DNA of 64,000 nt from Gigaspora margarita (lineage: Eukaryota > Glomeromycota > Glomeromycetes > Diversisporales > Gigasporaceae): contig WTPW01001006.1 of assembly GCA_009809945.1 (NCBI GenBank), forward strand, positions 134,364 to 198,363, written 5' to 3'. This document shows positions 10,859 through 21,922 of this stretch, piece after piece. Each line of letters begins with the position of its first letter. The stretch's first letter is position 1. A program made the translations under genes and the position numbers. The notes under the pieces were generated by a model. That model was given only the letters and a program-made list of their open reading frames with translations, did not search any database and had not been told where the DNA came from.

Positions 10859-11617
10859 GGAAAAAATAAATTCGAATATTCATATATTTTTTACAATCAC
10901 TTAATTATCACTTTGCCATAACAATAATATAAAGCAATTTAAAAAAATTTTATTTTTTTTTATTTATTTATTATAAAACAAATTGGTTACAATTTGGAAT
11001 CTAATATACAATCCTATAGCAAATAACTAATGAAAAACTTGTGATAATACAACACTAACAAAAGCAGAAACACCCATTGACCATGATAGCTAAAGAAAAA
11101 AGTTCAACAAATCGATGACAAACCACCAAAAGCAACTATAAAACTACACGAAAACACCCAAGAAAACTAACAAAGTACCCAAGGTAAAATCTGCAAGACA
11201 CCCAAAACGCACAAAAGCAATATCAAAATCAGCAACAAGACACCTGAGCCAACTACAAACTCGAACAGAGAGCACCACGAACTTAAACAGAAAACACTAT
11301 GAACTTGAACAAAGAGCACCACGAACTTAAACAGAGAACACTACGAACTCAAACAGAGAGCACCCAAAGCAACCCGAAGCAATGTTGAAATCACTCAAAG
11401 AACCTAAAAAAGAGAAAAAACTAAAGAGTAGTTTTTAAAACTAGAGCGCGTCAACAAAAATATGACAAAAAAGAAAAAACAACAATGCCGCAAGCGATGA
11501 ATAATACACTGAAATGGTCGACACCAATGATGAAGCACCGACTAACGAATCTAACGCCAAAATCTGAAACTGTTACCTGAAGAACCTAAAAAGAAAAACG
11601 TGAAAGTTAGTATTCGA
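10859..11617. repeat. A/C-rich repeat region with tandem GAACTTAAACAGAGA units
   Basis: From about 11040 the plus strand is strongly A- and C-biased. A ~23-bp unit (GAACTTAAACAGAGAGCACCAC with variants) repeats about six times at 11263-11375. A later block, CTGAAATGGTCGACACCAA, at about 11510 recurs at 13080 beyond the next element, so this region is the older host sequence. No significant coding frame on either strand. Confidence 0.55.
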
Positions 11618-11625
11618 ACTAAAAC

Positions 11626-13030
11626 TAGTGCTTCAATCCATAATCTGATTAATTCAGATTGATCCGATAATTCAGATTAATTTCAAATATTCTTATTCGT
11701 TAATTTTAAACAGATAAATCCATAATACATGTCAGATTAAAGATAAGGATTATCTAAATTATAATCCTAGATAGCAATATAGGGCTTGCGTTCTGATTGG
11801 CTAGAAATCGGAATGTTACATTGACAATCTTTATCTAATTAACTTTAAACCAATTGTATATCACTAAAATGAATTGTAGAAAGTTGTGACTAAAAACATC
11901 TTAAAATTTATGTCTCATTTTATAAACTGTTAAAGTAATTCAGAAATTCATGAAGTAATTTGGAAGTTAGATGAGAGATATGTTTAAACGTTTGAGTTTA
12001 GCCTATAGGTGCAATAAATCGATTAGACTCAGCAATTTATGCTCTCTTTTATTTGTAAAAACTTATTCTTCGTAATCCCAACTAATAAAGAACTTGACTA
12101 TAATATAGATTAATAATATGAAGTTGTGGGTCATAAGGTTTATAGATTTCATGAGGAGAGTTAAAGGCGTTTAAAGTGAAGTAGTAGTGCTGTAACCATA
12201 TGGGGGTGGGTAAATAGAAAAGGGACAAATCATTTTTAGTAAAATTTTTTTAATTTTTAAATTAAGATATCTTGACAACTATTTAATCAAATTTGCCAAA
12301 AATTTTTTTATTTTAATCTTGAAATTATATAGAATTAAAATAAAAAAAAATTTATTTATTTATTAAGATAGTTGTTAAGATATTTAAGCTTAAAGTCAAG
12401 AAAACTTTTACTTAGAAAAAATTTGTCGCTTTTCTATTGACTCACTCCCATATAACGATTATTAAATCAAAGACCAGCATGATACTAGAGAAGTGTTTAA
12501 AGTTTTTTATAATTTTTATTAGTTATTAGCATTTTAGAATAGGTTTAAATGTTTATTTTTGTATTTTTCATTTTTGTCACGTATTTTTTTTTGATTCGTA
12601 ATATGTTAGGATTCTTTTTTTAATAAAATTTTGGGTTGTCATAATTTTTTGCAACAAGATTATAGTTTAAGATTTAAAGTCATCGAGATTCATGGTAAAG
12701 ACTCTTGCCGGTATTAATTTACCCATCGATATAATCATTTTTATACATATTAGTTTTTTTTAATCGTGACGATTTAAGTTCAAAATCCTGATTAGCCAAT
12801 AAAATCTTTACGATTTCACAGAATGATCTACAAATATTGGCCAATCACCACCCTCTATGCTCGCATACGTAGTATTTTTGGAAATCATGATTTTTGATTG
12901 GCTAATTAATAAATTTTTACGGATTGAATCTGAATTTACTAATTCAGATTATAACCGGATTCATCCAGATACATAAAAGAGAATCCGAATTCAATCCGAA
13001 TTGCTTTTTAAAAGTAGGATCGAAGCTCTA
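11626..13030. mobile_element. hAT-like element, non-autonomous
   Basis: The 1405-bp element has inverted ends TAGTGCTTCAATCC and GGATCGAAGCTCTA and the exact 8-bp duplication ACTAAAAC on both sides (11618-11625, 13031-13038). Subterminal regions are rich in AATTCAGATT/AATCTGAATT repeats in opposite orientations, typical of transposase-binding arrays. No transposase frame is seen. A TA-flanked MITE (12201-12450) is nested inside. Confidence 0.8.
12201..12450. mobile_element. TA-flanked foldback MITE nested in the hAT
   Basis: The 250-bp unit has ends TGGGGGTGGGTAAATAGAAA and its near-complement TTTCTATTGACTCACTCCCA, with TA on both outer sides (12199-12200, 12451-12452). The arms continue inward as an imperfect palindrome (GATATCTTGACAACTA versus TAGTTGTTAAGATAT). 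Confidence 0.65.
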
Positions 13031-13189
13031 ACTAAAACGCGATACTAACTAATGACGCCAACAATGAAAAAATGCTCATACTGAAATGGTCGACACTAAC
13101 AGCGGCGAAAGAAGTTGTGCCATCAACGAGCAACCAGCGATAGAAGTTGAGTTGCTACGGCACTAATAACAAAGAAAGGTTCCTGAAAA

Positions 13190-13844
13190 GTGTAAGAGGA
13201 AAATAAATTAAATAAAATATGTTATTAAAAAAAAACTTAAAAATAATAAAATAATAATAATAATAATAATAATAATAAGAATAAAAGAAAAAAGTAAAAA
13301 GACGAAAAAATATATATATATATATAAATATAAATAAAAAAAAATTACCTGAAGATCTAATCTAGATCTAGACGTAAATACAGAAATAATAATTAAAAAT
13401 AGGAAAATTGTATTCATAACACCATGTTATATAACACCTATATAAAAACACTTTCTAAAATTCTCGAATATCTTAAAATTTTACTAGGGTAACCACTGTT
13501 GTGTTACTAACAAAAAATGCTCCTCTCGCAATTTTACTATAAATTCTCATTCTAATTCTAACTCTAACTCTAACTCTAACCAATCAATAACCTAACCTAG
13601 TTGACATAGTAGGGTGTTGTATAACATGGGTGTTATGAATATAATATTTCTTAAAAATAAATAAAATAAATAAAATTCCGAATCAAAAAATAAAAATTAA
13701 AAAAAATATTATACAATAATAAAACAAAACCGGTTAAAAAAATCAAAATTAAAATAAAAAAAAATAAAAAATAAGTAAAAATAAAATAAAAACGAATTAC
13801 AATATAAAAAAAAAAAAATTTAATAATAAAAAAGATTAAAAAAA
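13190..13844. repeat. A-rich low-complexity region with (AAT)n and TAACTC arrays
   Basis: The plus strand is dominated by A with AAT trinucleotides at about 13241-13277 and (TA)n at 13311-13326. A short CTAACTCTAACTCTAACC run near 13558-13580 resembles degenerate telomere-type repeats. No gene: the minus-strand frame here translates to low-complexity FLIIIIIII. Confidence 0.5.
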
Positions 13845-14222
13845 GGTTTTTCTAAATATCACTAGCCAGAGATATATAACTTATATATCTCTAACCTATT
13901 GACCAATCAAAATAAATGAAGGTTATGTGACCCACTTTTCTGACTCATCAGGTAATCAGAAGGGATTGTGTAATCCAAAATCTGACCACACTTTACTAAC
14001 TTGGTCGCGCATCCATAATCGAACCGATTAAAAAACTTTAAAATTACTAATACACAAACTAACTGATTTTATATATTTATTTCTTATATTTATATATATT
14101 TTCATATTTATTTATGATAACTTACAACAAAATAAATCCACATTTACAAAATCTTGTGCTACTATAGTACTATCTAACTTAACACTAAACCTGGATAATT
14201 ACTATTTTCTATACTACCCTCG

Positions 14223-14287
14223 CGCTACTACCTAACCCTAACTCTAACCCTAACTCTAACCCTAGACCTCTACTAACCCTAACCCTA
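14223..14287. repeat. interstitial CTAACCCTAACCC-type repeats
   Basis: Several exact or near-exact CCCTAA units (TAACCCTAACTCTAACCC and TAACCCTAACCCTAAACTC) lie here. They match the TTAGGG telomere unit used by many fungi, but the array is short and internal. Similar short runs occur inside MITEs (about 5690, 34375, 40195, 51607), so this is not evidence of a chromosome end. Confidence 0.6.
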
Positions 14288-14815
14288 AACTCGATATAAA
14301 CGATCTTTAGCGAAATACGGCATGATACGGCATACGGCATGAATACAATAATATAGTGACATGGCGACACAGCAATACGAAACAACACTAGCAAAATATA
14401 GCGTAATGCGGCATTGGTACAACACGGCACTAGTGACACGGCACTACTGAAATCTACTCATCACGATATCAGAACAACAAAGTGGAAACACCGGCGAGTG
14501 ACGAAAAGGTGCACCAGTACAGCGACAAAAAAAGGTACCAATAAATGACAAAACTAGTGATGAAAAAAGAATGACACACGAACAAAGAAGAAGGCCTACA
14601 GAATGACTCACCAAAGACAAAAAGAGCACTAACAAACAATAACGCCAACGACGAAAAGAGGCACCAACAAATAACATTAGTGGCAAAAGGAGGCACCAAC
14701 AATAACGAACGGCAATGATTTTATTCTGGCAAACCTACAAAACAGCCTAAATAGGTTAAAGAAAATAAGAAAAAAAAGAAAAAAAAAGAAAAAAGAGGAA
14801 CTTTTATCGGAGCCA

Positions 14816-15213
14816 CTTCACACGTTTCTAAACAAGCCAAAGAAGAGAAGAAGAATATAAGACCACCCTCCACAAAAACATTGACGAAATGAAAGAAAAC
14901 CTGCAAGATTGTCAAAGAATTACGAAAGACCACCCACCCATGAGACCATCTACATGATCACCTGTAAGATGCTGAACCCAGAGAAAATCTAACGCAAAAG
15001 GAAAACGAAGAAAGCAAAGGTAAGTATATATATATAAAAAAAACACTTCACTGACTGATTCCACGTTCCTAAACAAGCCAAAGAAGAGAAGAAGAATATA
15101 AGACCACCCTCCACAAAAACATCAACGAAATCCACAAGATGTCAAAGAAATAAGAAAGATCACCACCTACAGATCACCTGTAAGACGCTGAACCCAGAGA
15201 AAATCTAAGACAC
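14816..15213. repeat. ~170-190 bp direct duplication
   Basis: The block 14816-15000 is repeated at about 15045-15213. Shared stretches include AAACAAGCCAAAGAAGAGAA, ATATAAGACCACCCTCCAC and GCTGAACCCAGAGAAAATCT. The second copy has small deletions. It belongs to the interior of the inverted-repeat element. Confidence 0.75.
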
Positions 15214-15627
15214 TACAACGATGATACCAATGACGATACCAACTACAACGATAGCGACGGCATGACGAAAGATAACAACAAGCTAAATAAATGGATAAAA
15301 AAAATAAAAAAATTAGTTAACAAGAAGGGAAAGCAAAGAAAGCGAAGGTAAGTAAAAAAAAAAACAAAACAAACAAATAAAAAAAAAAAAACAGATCAAA
15401 GATAATCTATACTTATCTATCCAGATCTGGTGATGCGCGTCTGATTTTGCATCAGCAATCGGATCAAACACATGAACTTTGAATCATGTGATTTCCAGTT
15501 CTTTGATTGGCCAAAAAGGCCAGAGATATATAAGCTATATATCTCTGGCCAGAGATATTTAGAAAAATGCTAAAAAAAAGGTAAAAATAAAAACTGAAAA
15601 ATTATTATTAAAAAAAGCAAAATTAAA

Positions 15628-16081
15628 NNNNNNNNNNNNNNNNNNNNNNNNNNNNNNNNNNNNNNNNNNNNNNNNNNNNNNNNNNNNNNNNNNNNNNNNN
15701 NNNNNNNNNNNNNNNNNNNNNNNNNNNNNNNNNNNNNNNNNNNNNNNNNNNNNNNNNNNNNNNNNNNNNNNNNNNNNNNNNNNNNNNNNNNNNNNNNNNN
15801 NNNNNNNNNNNNNNNNNNNNNNNNNNNNNNNNNNNNNNNNNNNNNNNNNNNNNNNNNNNNNNNNNNNNNNNNNNNNNNNNNNNNNNNNNNNNNNNNNNNN
15901 NNNNNNNNNNNNNNNNNNNNNNNNNNNNNNNNNNNNNNNNNNNNNNNNNNNNNNNNNNNNNNNNNNNNNNNNNNNNNNNNNNNNNNNNNNNNNNNNNNNN
16001 NNNNNNNNNNNNNNNNNNNNNNNNNNNNNNNNNNNNNNNNNNNNNNNNNNNNNNNNNNNNNNNNNNNNNNNNNNNNNNNNN
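15628..16081. other. assembly gap (454 Ns)
   Basis: A run of N is flanked on both sides by A-rich low-complexity sequence. The missing sequence is probably more of the same A-rich repeat. No feature can be read across it. Confidence 0.99.
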
Positions 16082-16372
16082 AAAAAAAAGATACTATATT
16101 TATATAAATTTATGTAGTTTTTTATTTTATTTCTTAAATATTTGTAGACAAAGAGCTAATAAAAGCATTAAAAAAAATAATAAATGAAAAAAATAAAATA
16201 ATTTAAAAAATAATTTTAAAAAAAATTGAAAATAAAAAAAAAGATACGTAATAAAAAAAATAAAAATAAAATAAAATAAAAAAATAATAAAAAATAAATA
16301 GAAATTTAATTAAAAAAAATAAAAAAATCGGTAAAAAAAAAAAGGTTTAAAAAAAAGTGAATAAAAAAAACA
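16082..16372. repeat. A-rich low-complexity tract after the gap
   Basis: Almost pure A/T with runs of A broken by T. It continues the texture seen before the gap and at 13190-13844. No gene. Confidence 0.6.
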
Positions 16373-16388
16373 TGTTTATTGTTTCCTG

Positions 16389-16482
16389 CGAATATATGCA
16401 ATATAGTGGGATTAAAAATTCTGGTCTTACTATGAGAGAATAACCAGAAATTTGCTTTTATTCCCACTATTGCATATATGTG
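16389..16482. mobile_element. small foldback MITE candidate
   Basis: A 94-bp palindrome: CGAATATATGCAATATAGTG at the left is mirrored by CACTATTGCATATATGTG at the right, with TTCTGGT/ACCAGAA in the inner arms. No duplicated flank was identified. Confidence 0.45.
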
Positions 16483-16512
16483 CTATAGATGCAATCTGTT
16501 ATTTATCACTAG

Positions 16513-16815
16513 TTAATACTGTATTAATCGGGTACCCGATGTATTTCAAATTAAAAAAATTTTAAATAGTAAATTTAATTTTTTATATCATAAAGAATAA
16601 ATTTTTTTGAATATATAGAATATATGCATTGTAAACAATGATTTAGAATTATAATATATGTAGATTTAAAAATTATTTTTATTACATATATACATCGGGT
16701 ACCCGATATATCCAAACTATACAATATATATATAATAGGTCACCAATATGTAGTATTTTATATATTTTTCAATTATAGTAATATGGTACCTGATAGGTAC
16801 CTGATATATTGGTTT
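16513..16815. repeat. repeat with CGGGTACCCGATAT cores
   Basis: Two CGGGTACCCGAT cores (about 16519, 16697) and degenerate GGTACCTGAT copies (about 16786-16805) bound AT-rich sequence. They relate to the repeat at 10188-10858. Probably a decayed foldback family. Confidence 0.4.
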
Positions 16816-16829
16816 TTGACCTGTGTATA

Positions 16830-17460
16830 CAAATACAATCCTTATATACTCCTCATATCTACTATATCTGTTACCATTATCTTCTACTTATCTATTATCA
16901 ACCTACGTCATGAACCTGGGTTACAGTCTTGTAACAAATGGATATCATGTGACTTCATTCATAGCATTTCATATTTGGGCCATTAAAACAGCTATTACTT
17001 TCAATATTTAGACTATTTACTAAGGCTATCAATTACTTTCATAAGTCTAACCAAATTTATTGAAACTCTATCTCATAGCAGATGAATAGGTACCAATAAC
17101 AAAGCTAGACAAGTATCAAGCTAGCAGCAAAAACAAAAATGGAAAACAAACTTTACTTCTTTCTTTTTAAATAATCATCTCTTATAATCTCATATATATT
17201 CAACCTATTAAACAATCTTTTATACAATATCTCATTTTTACCTATCTCCTATGCTCATTACCAATATCTTATATTTACTTAAACAAACTAGTATTTCCTA
17301 TGCATTACCTCATTCTTACTCAACTTTTATACTTCTAAATCCATCACTAATACCTCATACTTATTATCCTTAATTCTATATTATAGACCCAGTTTATAGT
17401 CTTATGACAAATGAATGCTATATGACTTTATTTATGGAATTTAGTTTTATGTCATAGAGA
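16830..17460. repeat. dispersed repeat R1, second locus
   Basis: Shares ordered blocks with 8022-8493 and 9571-9935: the GTAACAAATGGATATCATGTG block, GGCTATCAATTAC, AACAAAGCTAGACAAGTATC, and CTTATACT-type runs. Internal partial tandem copies are present (about 16928 and 17401). No frame of note. Confidence 0.5.
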
Positions 17461-17765
17461 TATAAATCGAACATGATATGACTGATTGCTTGGTCAAATC
17501 GGTCATGATCGATCACAAAATTTTGTGTTCAATCATGATGATCAAACTCAATGATCGATTATAGTCTTTTGATCGATTATAGTCTTTTGATCGATTATAA
17601 TCGATCAAAAACTATGATCGTTCATAAAGTTAATCGATTACAATTAGAGATTTGAACTTGATATCATATAATCGATTTCAAAAAGTTAGTTCTATTGATT
17701 ATAATTTTTTGATCGATTATAATGATTATACCCTTTAATCGATTATGATTAATCATATGCATAAC
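17461..17765. repeat. cluster of GATCGATTATA motifs (left)
   Basis: More than ten copies of TGATCGAT/ATCGATTATA in about 300 bases. A similar cluster in largely opposite orientation is at 21090-21370. Such subterminal arrays flank many hAT elements, but no terminal repeats or target duplication could be fixed. The pair may bracket a decayed element that contains the Sel1-like remnant, or be two independent repeats. Confidence 0.4.
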
Positions 17766-17934
17766 CAATTACGAAATTAAATGCATACTTAAATTTAGAC
17801 CATACAAATTTATATAATTGGTTTTCATATCCAGGCTGGGTCAGTAAAGTGGGGATTGAATTGTTTTTTTACATAATCAGCCAATAAAAATTCTCAGTTC
17901 AATAAATTTTAGCACTTAAAACAATTTTATTTAA

Positions 17935-18180
17935 TCAGTAGCTGCGCGATGCAGTCACGCTCTGTATAAATGCAAAGGAATTAAGCTTAATTCGATCAAA
18001 ATTCGAAATTACACTTTTGGGAGTTATTTTGCATTTACAAGGAAAGTCTAATTTAGAAATGTTGAATAACTCTAATTTAGATGGATTTTGTATTAGCAAA
18101 TTTATTGTTTGGTAATAAAAATGTAGTTTTGATAACAAAATTTTTGGCCAATATAAGATTATACCAAAGTGATATCATTT
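17935..18180. repeat. repeat shared with the 37.0-kb locus, plus MITE-like end
   Basis: The stretch around 18040-18095 (GGAAAGTCTAATTTAGAAAT and beyond) matches the reverse complement of about 37015-37075. The following GTAGTTTTGATAAC..TTTTTGGCCAATATAAG segment (about 18131-18165) resembles the ends of the MITE at 54851-54983. The minus-strand open frame over it is probably a shadow of the repeat. Confidence 0.35.
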
Positions 18181-18689
18181 AAAACTACTACCCAAACCTG
18201 ATCTATAGTACTACTCGCAACTCAGGTTTCATTAATTAATCAATCAATTATATGCTGCAACAGTGATGTCAATTATTAGTGTTATTTGAAGTGGCTGCCC
18301 CGACAAGCTCATAGATACTAGATATAAAATTAAAATTTATAATAATCTAGATATTTTTCTCTATATTTAGTTAGTGCAATTCTGAAAAACAATAATAAAA
18401 AAACATTTTTTTATAGTAATTGTCAGGCACTTTAATCGAGACAAAACTTGTCAAAGCGATGTTAAACATTTCATACAATAGATAAATATAGTCCATGTTT
18501 TAAGTACAGAAAACTATATAAATACTTGTAATATCCTATAATTGTGCTTTCTGTTTAAGTGAGTAGCACCATTCCTTTGAATTTTTGTAGTATGTTGTTT
18601 TGATACTTGAACTAATGCTTGGGACCTTTGGTTGTTCTTGTAGACGTTGTTGCTAGTGCTACTGCTTTTGGACCATGAAGGCAATAGAA
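18181..18689. other. spacer upstream of the Sel1-like remnant, nothing recognised
   Basis: AT-rich DNA without supported features. A tract near 18560-18690 is richer in G and may be the decayed upstream part of the Sel1-like gene, but no readable motif was found. Confidence 0.4.
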
Positions 18690-18878
18690 AGGACAACTTA
18701 AGAATGAAAAAATGTGGTTGAATGTTATTTGAAATTTGCTAAAAGAGGCAATTCGTATGAACAGGACTCTACTATGATGAAGGTATGGGTACAAACAAGG
18801 ATAAAAAAGGCTTTGAGTATTATTTGAAATTTGCTGAAGAAGGCAATTCGAATGGTCAACGTAATACTGAACTTTAGT
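18690..18878 (+). pseudogene. Sel1-like repeat remnant (5' piece)
   Basis: Two consecutive Sel1-like repeat peptides appear in different frames. One reads YLKFAKRGNSYEQDS. The next reads GMGTNKDKKGFEYYLKFAEE followed by GNSNGQRNTEL and a stop at about 18876. The G.G..KD..K.FEYY.K.AE.GN pattern is the consensus of Sel1-like (TPR-related, about 36-residue) repeats. A frameshift separates the two. A third, weaker copy (MKTCTNKDEKNLRVLLKFAEK) follows at about 18877-18960. Sel1 repeats mediate protein-protein contacts, and AM fungi have many such genes. Confidence 0.6.
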
Positions 18879-19336
18879 GATGAAGACATGCACAAATAAG
18901 GATGAAAAAAACCTGAGAGTATTATTAAAATTTGCAGAAAAAGACAATTCAAAAAGTCAACATAATTCTGGACTAAAGGTATGTGATCTTGAATTTTTCA
19001 ACTGGTTTAAAATGACAGAGATATCCCAAATTTTTTTTAAAATAAAATTTTCATCTTCATGGGTAAGTTTTAAGTATTTGAAGACATGGGTGATATAGTT
19101 AAGAGTTGGATATGTATAATGTATGAGTAAGGGATAATGGATGATTGAGTAAGTACCTGCCCACTATCACATAGTCACTCAGACTATTGTGTCTTTGTGG
19201 AGTTTTGCTACTGACTTCACTTGCTTGGCAGTACAATGACTGACGTATCATTCAGGTACTACTACCGATAAGATATTCATACAGATAAGTTTATTTACTA
19301 AGAGATATATAATTGTTAATACAAAGTTATTTTATT

Positions 19337-19510
19337 ATCAGAAGAGAAGTCCCACAAGTACATGGCGAACTGTAAACAGCTATGATATAAGGACCTGCGT
19401 AAGAGAAAAGTTTTACTTGCAGAAGTATATTAATACTAGCCATATTGGTGCTAAGTGTAAGGTCGAGGAAGTCTTGCTGGCCGTGATTAGTGAATTAGAA
19501 GTGCTCTGGT
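19337..19510 (+). pseudogene. open coding fragment, unidentified
   Basis: One plus frame is open from just after a TTATTATCAG (possible splice acceptor) to a TAG near 19508. It gives RSPTSTWRTVNSYDIRTCVR, then EKFYLQKYINTSHIGAKCKV and ends EEVLLAVISELEVLW. It has no start codon and could be an internal exon or fragment of the gene whose zinc-knuckle part follows at 19604. No family assigned. Confidence 0.35.
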
Positions 19511-19603
19511 AGCAATTATAGTTGGTTGTCGATTGAAGAAAAAGACATTATTAACAAAAGGTAAATGAATAAAAAAAAAAGTCACCTGGAGATGACATAG
19601 AAT

Positions 19604-20856
19604 ATGGAGAGCACGAAGCGATTGATATCAGTGGTTGAAAGGATAGTAGGTATAGTGGTTGAAATCACAAAAGTCTTGATAGTGATGCAAGTGAAATTAT
19701 ATCACTATACAAGCAATAGGCCATGTTTGTGCTATATGTATAGGAAATCAGGGCACTTAGCTCGTGATTGTTTGGATCAGGGAATTGGTGTTGAAAACAA
19801 AAGTTCAATAGACGAATATATGAAAATCCTGAAAATGAAAGATGTAAGATTTGTGAAGTCCATCGATACAAAAAACAGTGATATCAAGAGATACAAAAAG
19901 GCTAGTCATAGGAGGAATATAAATATTGTAAAAAATAAATTGGGAATGAAAGAAAAGGTAAACATTAATATCAAAAAGATTGAATGCAAAGCGATTAACT
20001 ATTATCAAAAATTGGAAGATATAGATGATATTGACGGAATGTATGATGAAGACCATTGTTATCATCATGTAGAATTGGAGCCAAAATGAACAAACATAAG
20101 GCCTTCGTTAATTATCAAGAGATGGGATCTATTGAAGAAACACTTAACATTGGTGATTGTTATCATCATAGAAATCAAATCGATGATGAAGTGGAAAAGC
20201 ATAAAGCATTCAGTTATTACCAAAAATCTGCTAAGTATAATAACCTGGAGGGACAATACGATACCAAGTTGTGCTATCAGTATGGTATGAGAACTGGCCA
20301 AGGTGTCAAAAAAGAAAAGAAAACATTCAAATATAATCAGAAATCAGCTAATCTGAGTAATGCTGATGAAACTTATATGATTGATTATTGTACTAGAAAA
20401 GGAGTCAGAAAAGATCAGTATAAGGCAACTAATTATTATTAAAAATCTGCTAATGAAGGACAAAAGGAGTCTGAACAGGAGGTGAAACGTGCTGACGAAG
20501 GAAATTCAGATAGAAATATGGTCTTGAAATCAGTTATCAGAATAGGATTGGATTTGAAAGGGTTAAAAATAAAACATTTGGTTGCTGTCAAAAAATCTTC
20601 CAAAATGAGTGGTATTGATAGATTATATCAAAAGAATATAGGAAGATTTACATACCCATTTGAGTCGAATAGAGAAATAACTCTGGACATCAAATCTGCT
20701 GATGAGACATCCGATGATAAAGGTGGGATAAAGAGCAACTGTGAAATGAAAATAGCTAGGGATTGTGAGGCGAATGCAGATATGTGTGGGAATACTGATA
20801 TATACCTTGCAACCAAACTTTGTATATATAGTAACGAATCAAATTTAATTATTTAA
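19604..20856 (+). pseudogene. zinc-knuckle remnant fused to Sel1-like repeats, disrupted
   Basis: A first frame (19604-20089, 161 codons) contains CYMYRKSGHLARDC near residues 43-56. This is a CCHC zinc knuckle in which the second Cys is Tyr. It then reads KAINYYQKLEDIDDIDGMYD, a Sel1-like repeat. A frame change near 20070 leads into RIGAKMNKHKAFVNYQ and further repeats: KHKAFSYYQKSAKYNNLEGQ with CYQYGMRTGQG, and FKYNQKSANLSNADETY. An in-frame TAA at 20440 replaces the Gln of YYQKSAN. The frame then runs on to 20856 with ever weaker repeats. At least one frameshift, one nonsense change and a lost zinc ligand argue for a pseudogene. Sel1 assignment is fairly secure; whether the zinc knuckle belonged to the same protein is uncertain. 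Confidence 0.6.
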
Positions 20857-21089
20857 CAATTAAATAAACAAATCATATATTGAATTTAATTTATAATTTT
20901 TTATATGTTCATTTTGGCAAGGGGCCATCAGTGATGTTAACCGAAAATCAATTTCAAACGGGCTTACATATCTTTAGTGATAGGACCTCTGAGTTTTTAG
21001 TTAATAATTAAAATTAATAATGCATTATTAATATTATTAATAGTTAATAAATGATTATAATGATATGGTAAATTAGATACAGATTTAAT
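20857..21089. other. spacer after the Sel1 remnant
   Basis: AT-rich sequence without a supported feature. CAGTGATGTTAACC near 20931 resembles a hAT end, but no partner end or duplication was found. Confidence 0.4.
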
Positions 21090-21370
21090 ATACAATATGA
21101 TCAGTCATAAATTATGACCGATCTAACAATTTGACCAATTAAGCATATTGACCAATCAAAATATATAATCGATTATGATCAATCAAATGATTTTGACCAA
21201 TCAATGATTTTGACCAATCAAATGATTTTGACTGATCAAATGAATTTGATCGATCAAATGATTTTGATCGATCAAATAATTTTGACCGATCAAAGCACAT
21301 AATCGATCATTGATCGATTTATCTTGCACATGTTCGATTAATGACTGATCACAAAAATTTGACTGATCAC
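21090..21370. repeat. cluster of TTTTGACCGATCAAA motifs (right)
   Basis: About a dozen copies of TTTTGACCAATCAAATGA/TTTTGATCGATCAAATGA-type units in tandem. It is related to the cluster at 17461-17765. Inverted AATCGAACATG-like words occur near both outer edges (about 17467 and 21330). Confidence 0.45.
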
Positions 21371-21413
21371 AGCTTCTATTATGTCAATCTACTAACTGAT
21401 AAAATTATGCTTA

Positions 21414-21582
21414 CAGTATAACCCCGCAATAGTCTATTCATATTAGACACAATCTCACTATAGTTCCCTCAATTTTTCTATTTAACTATATGCACTATAT
21501 ATAAATTCTTGCTTGCTTTAGTCACAATCTCACAATAGGCACATAGAATTTCTGATTTTGGCATTTATCTATTGTAAGATTG
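21414..21582. mobile_element. candidate pogo/Tigger-like MITE
   Basis: Begins CAGTATAACCCCGCAATAGTC after TA and ends near CTATTGTAAGATTGTA. The ends match only moderately. Internally it repeats the TCACAATCTCAC..ATAG motif. Low support compared with 21923-22675. Confidence 0.3.
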
Positions 21583-21922
21583 TACTATATATCCAAAATA
21601 TGATCAATATACTAAAACTAAAGTAGCAATATAATATGCTTTAATACTTTTGATTGAATATACAATCTGTGATTAAAAATGTTAAAACTAAATATAGATG
21701 AGCAAGTTATGATCAAGAATATTATTATAATTCAAATTCTAGCAATTGTACCAAATCAACTTTAACTATATATAGTATTGTGTATTAATTTGTAATTAAT
21801 AACAACTAACTAAAGCATATTAAAACAAACTCTTATTTTATAAGCTTCTTTTTTTAGTAAATATTAATGTTACTATGATTATTAATTGATAAGCAAAAAT
21901 TGCATTATTCTTAAATTGATTA

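Larger units (their letters stand above)
13845..15571. mobile_element. large inverted-repeat element with A/C-rich interior
   Basis: The left end (TTTTTCTAAATATCACTAGCC, about 13845) is mirrored at the right (GGCCAGAGATATTTAGAAAAA, about 15549-15569). The AGAGATATATAACTTATATA hairpin is mirrored as well. The interior (about 14430-15300) is a strand-asymmetric A/C/G-rich repeat without a convincing frame. No target duplication could be fixed. Confidence 0.45.

Noticed and set aside
13208-13417. minus-strand 69-codon open frame
   Set aside because: Translation is poly-Ile/Leu/Phe from an (AAT)n/A-rich tract; no protein signal.
14223-14287. chromosome end (CCCTAA repeats)
   Set aside because: The array is short, degenerate and internal, with the same motif inside several MITEs.
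18612-18947. 111-codon minus-strand frame
   Set aside because: Reverse shadow of the Sel1-like repeats on the plus strand.
20931-20950. hAT end (CAGTGATGTTAACC)
   Set aside because: No matching inverted end or 8-bp duplication could be found within the window.
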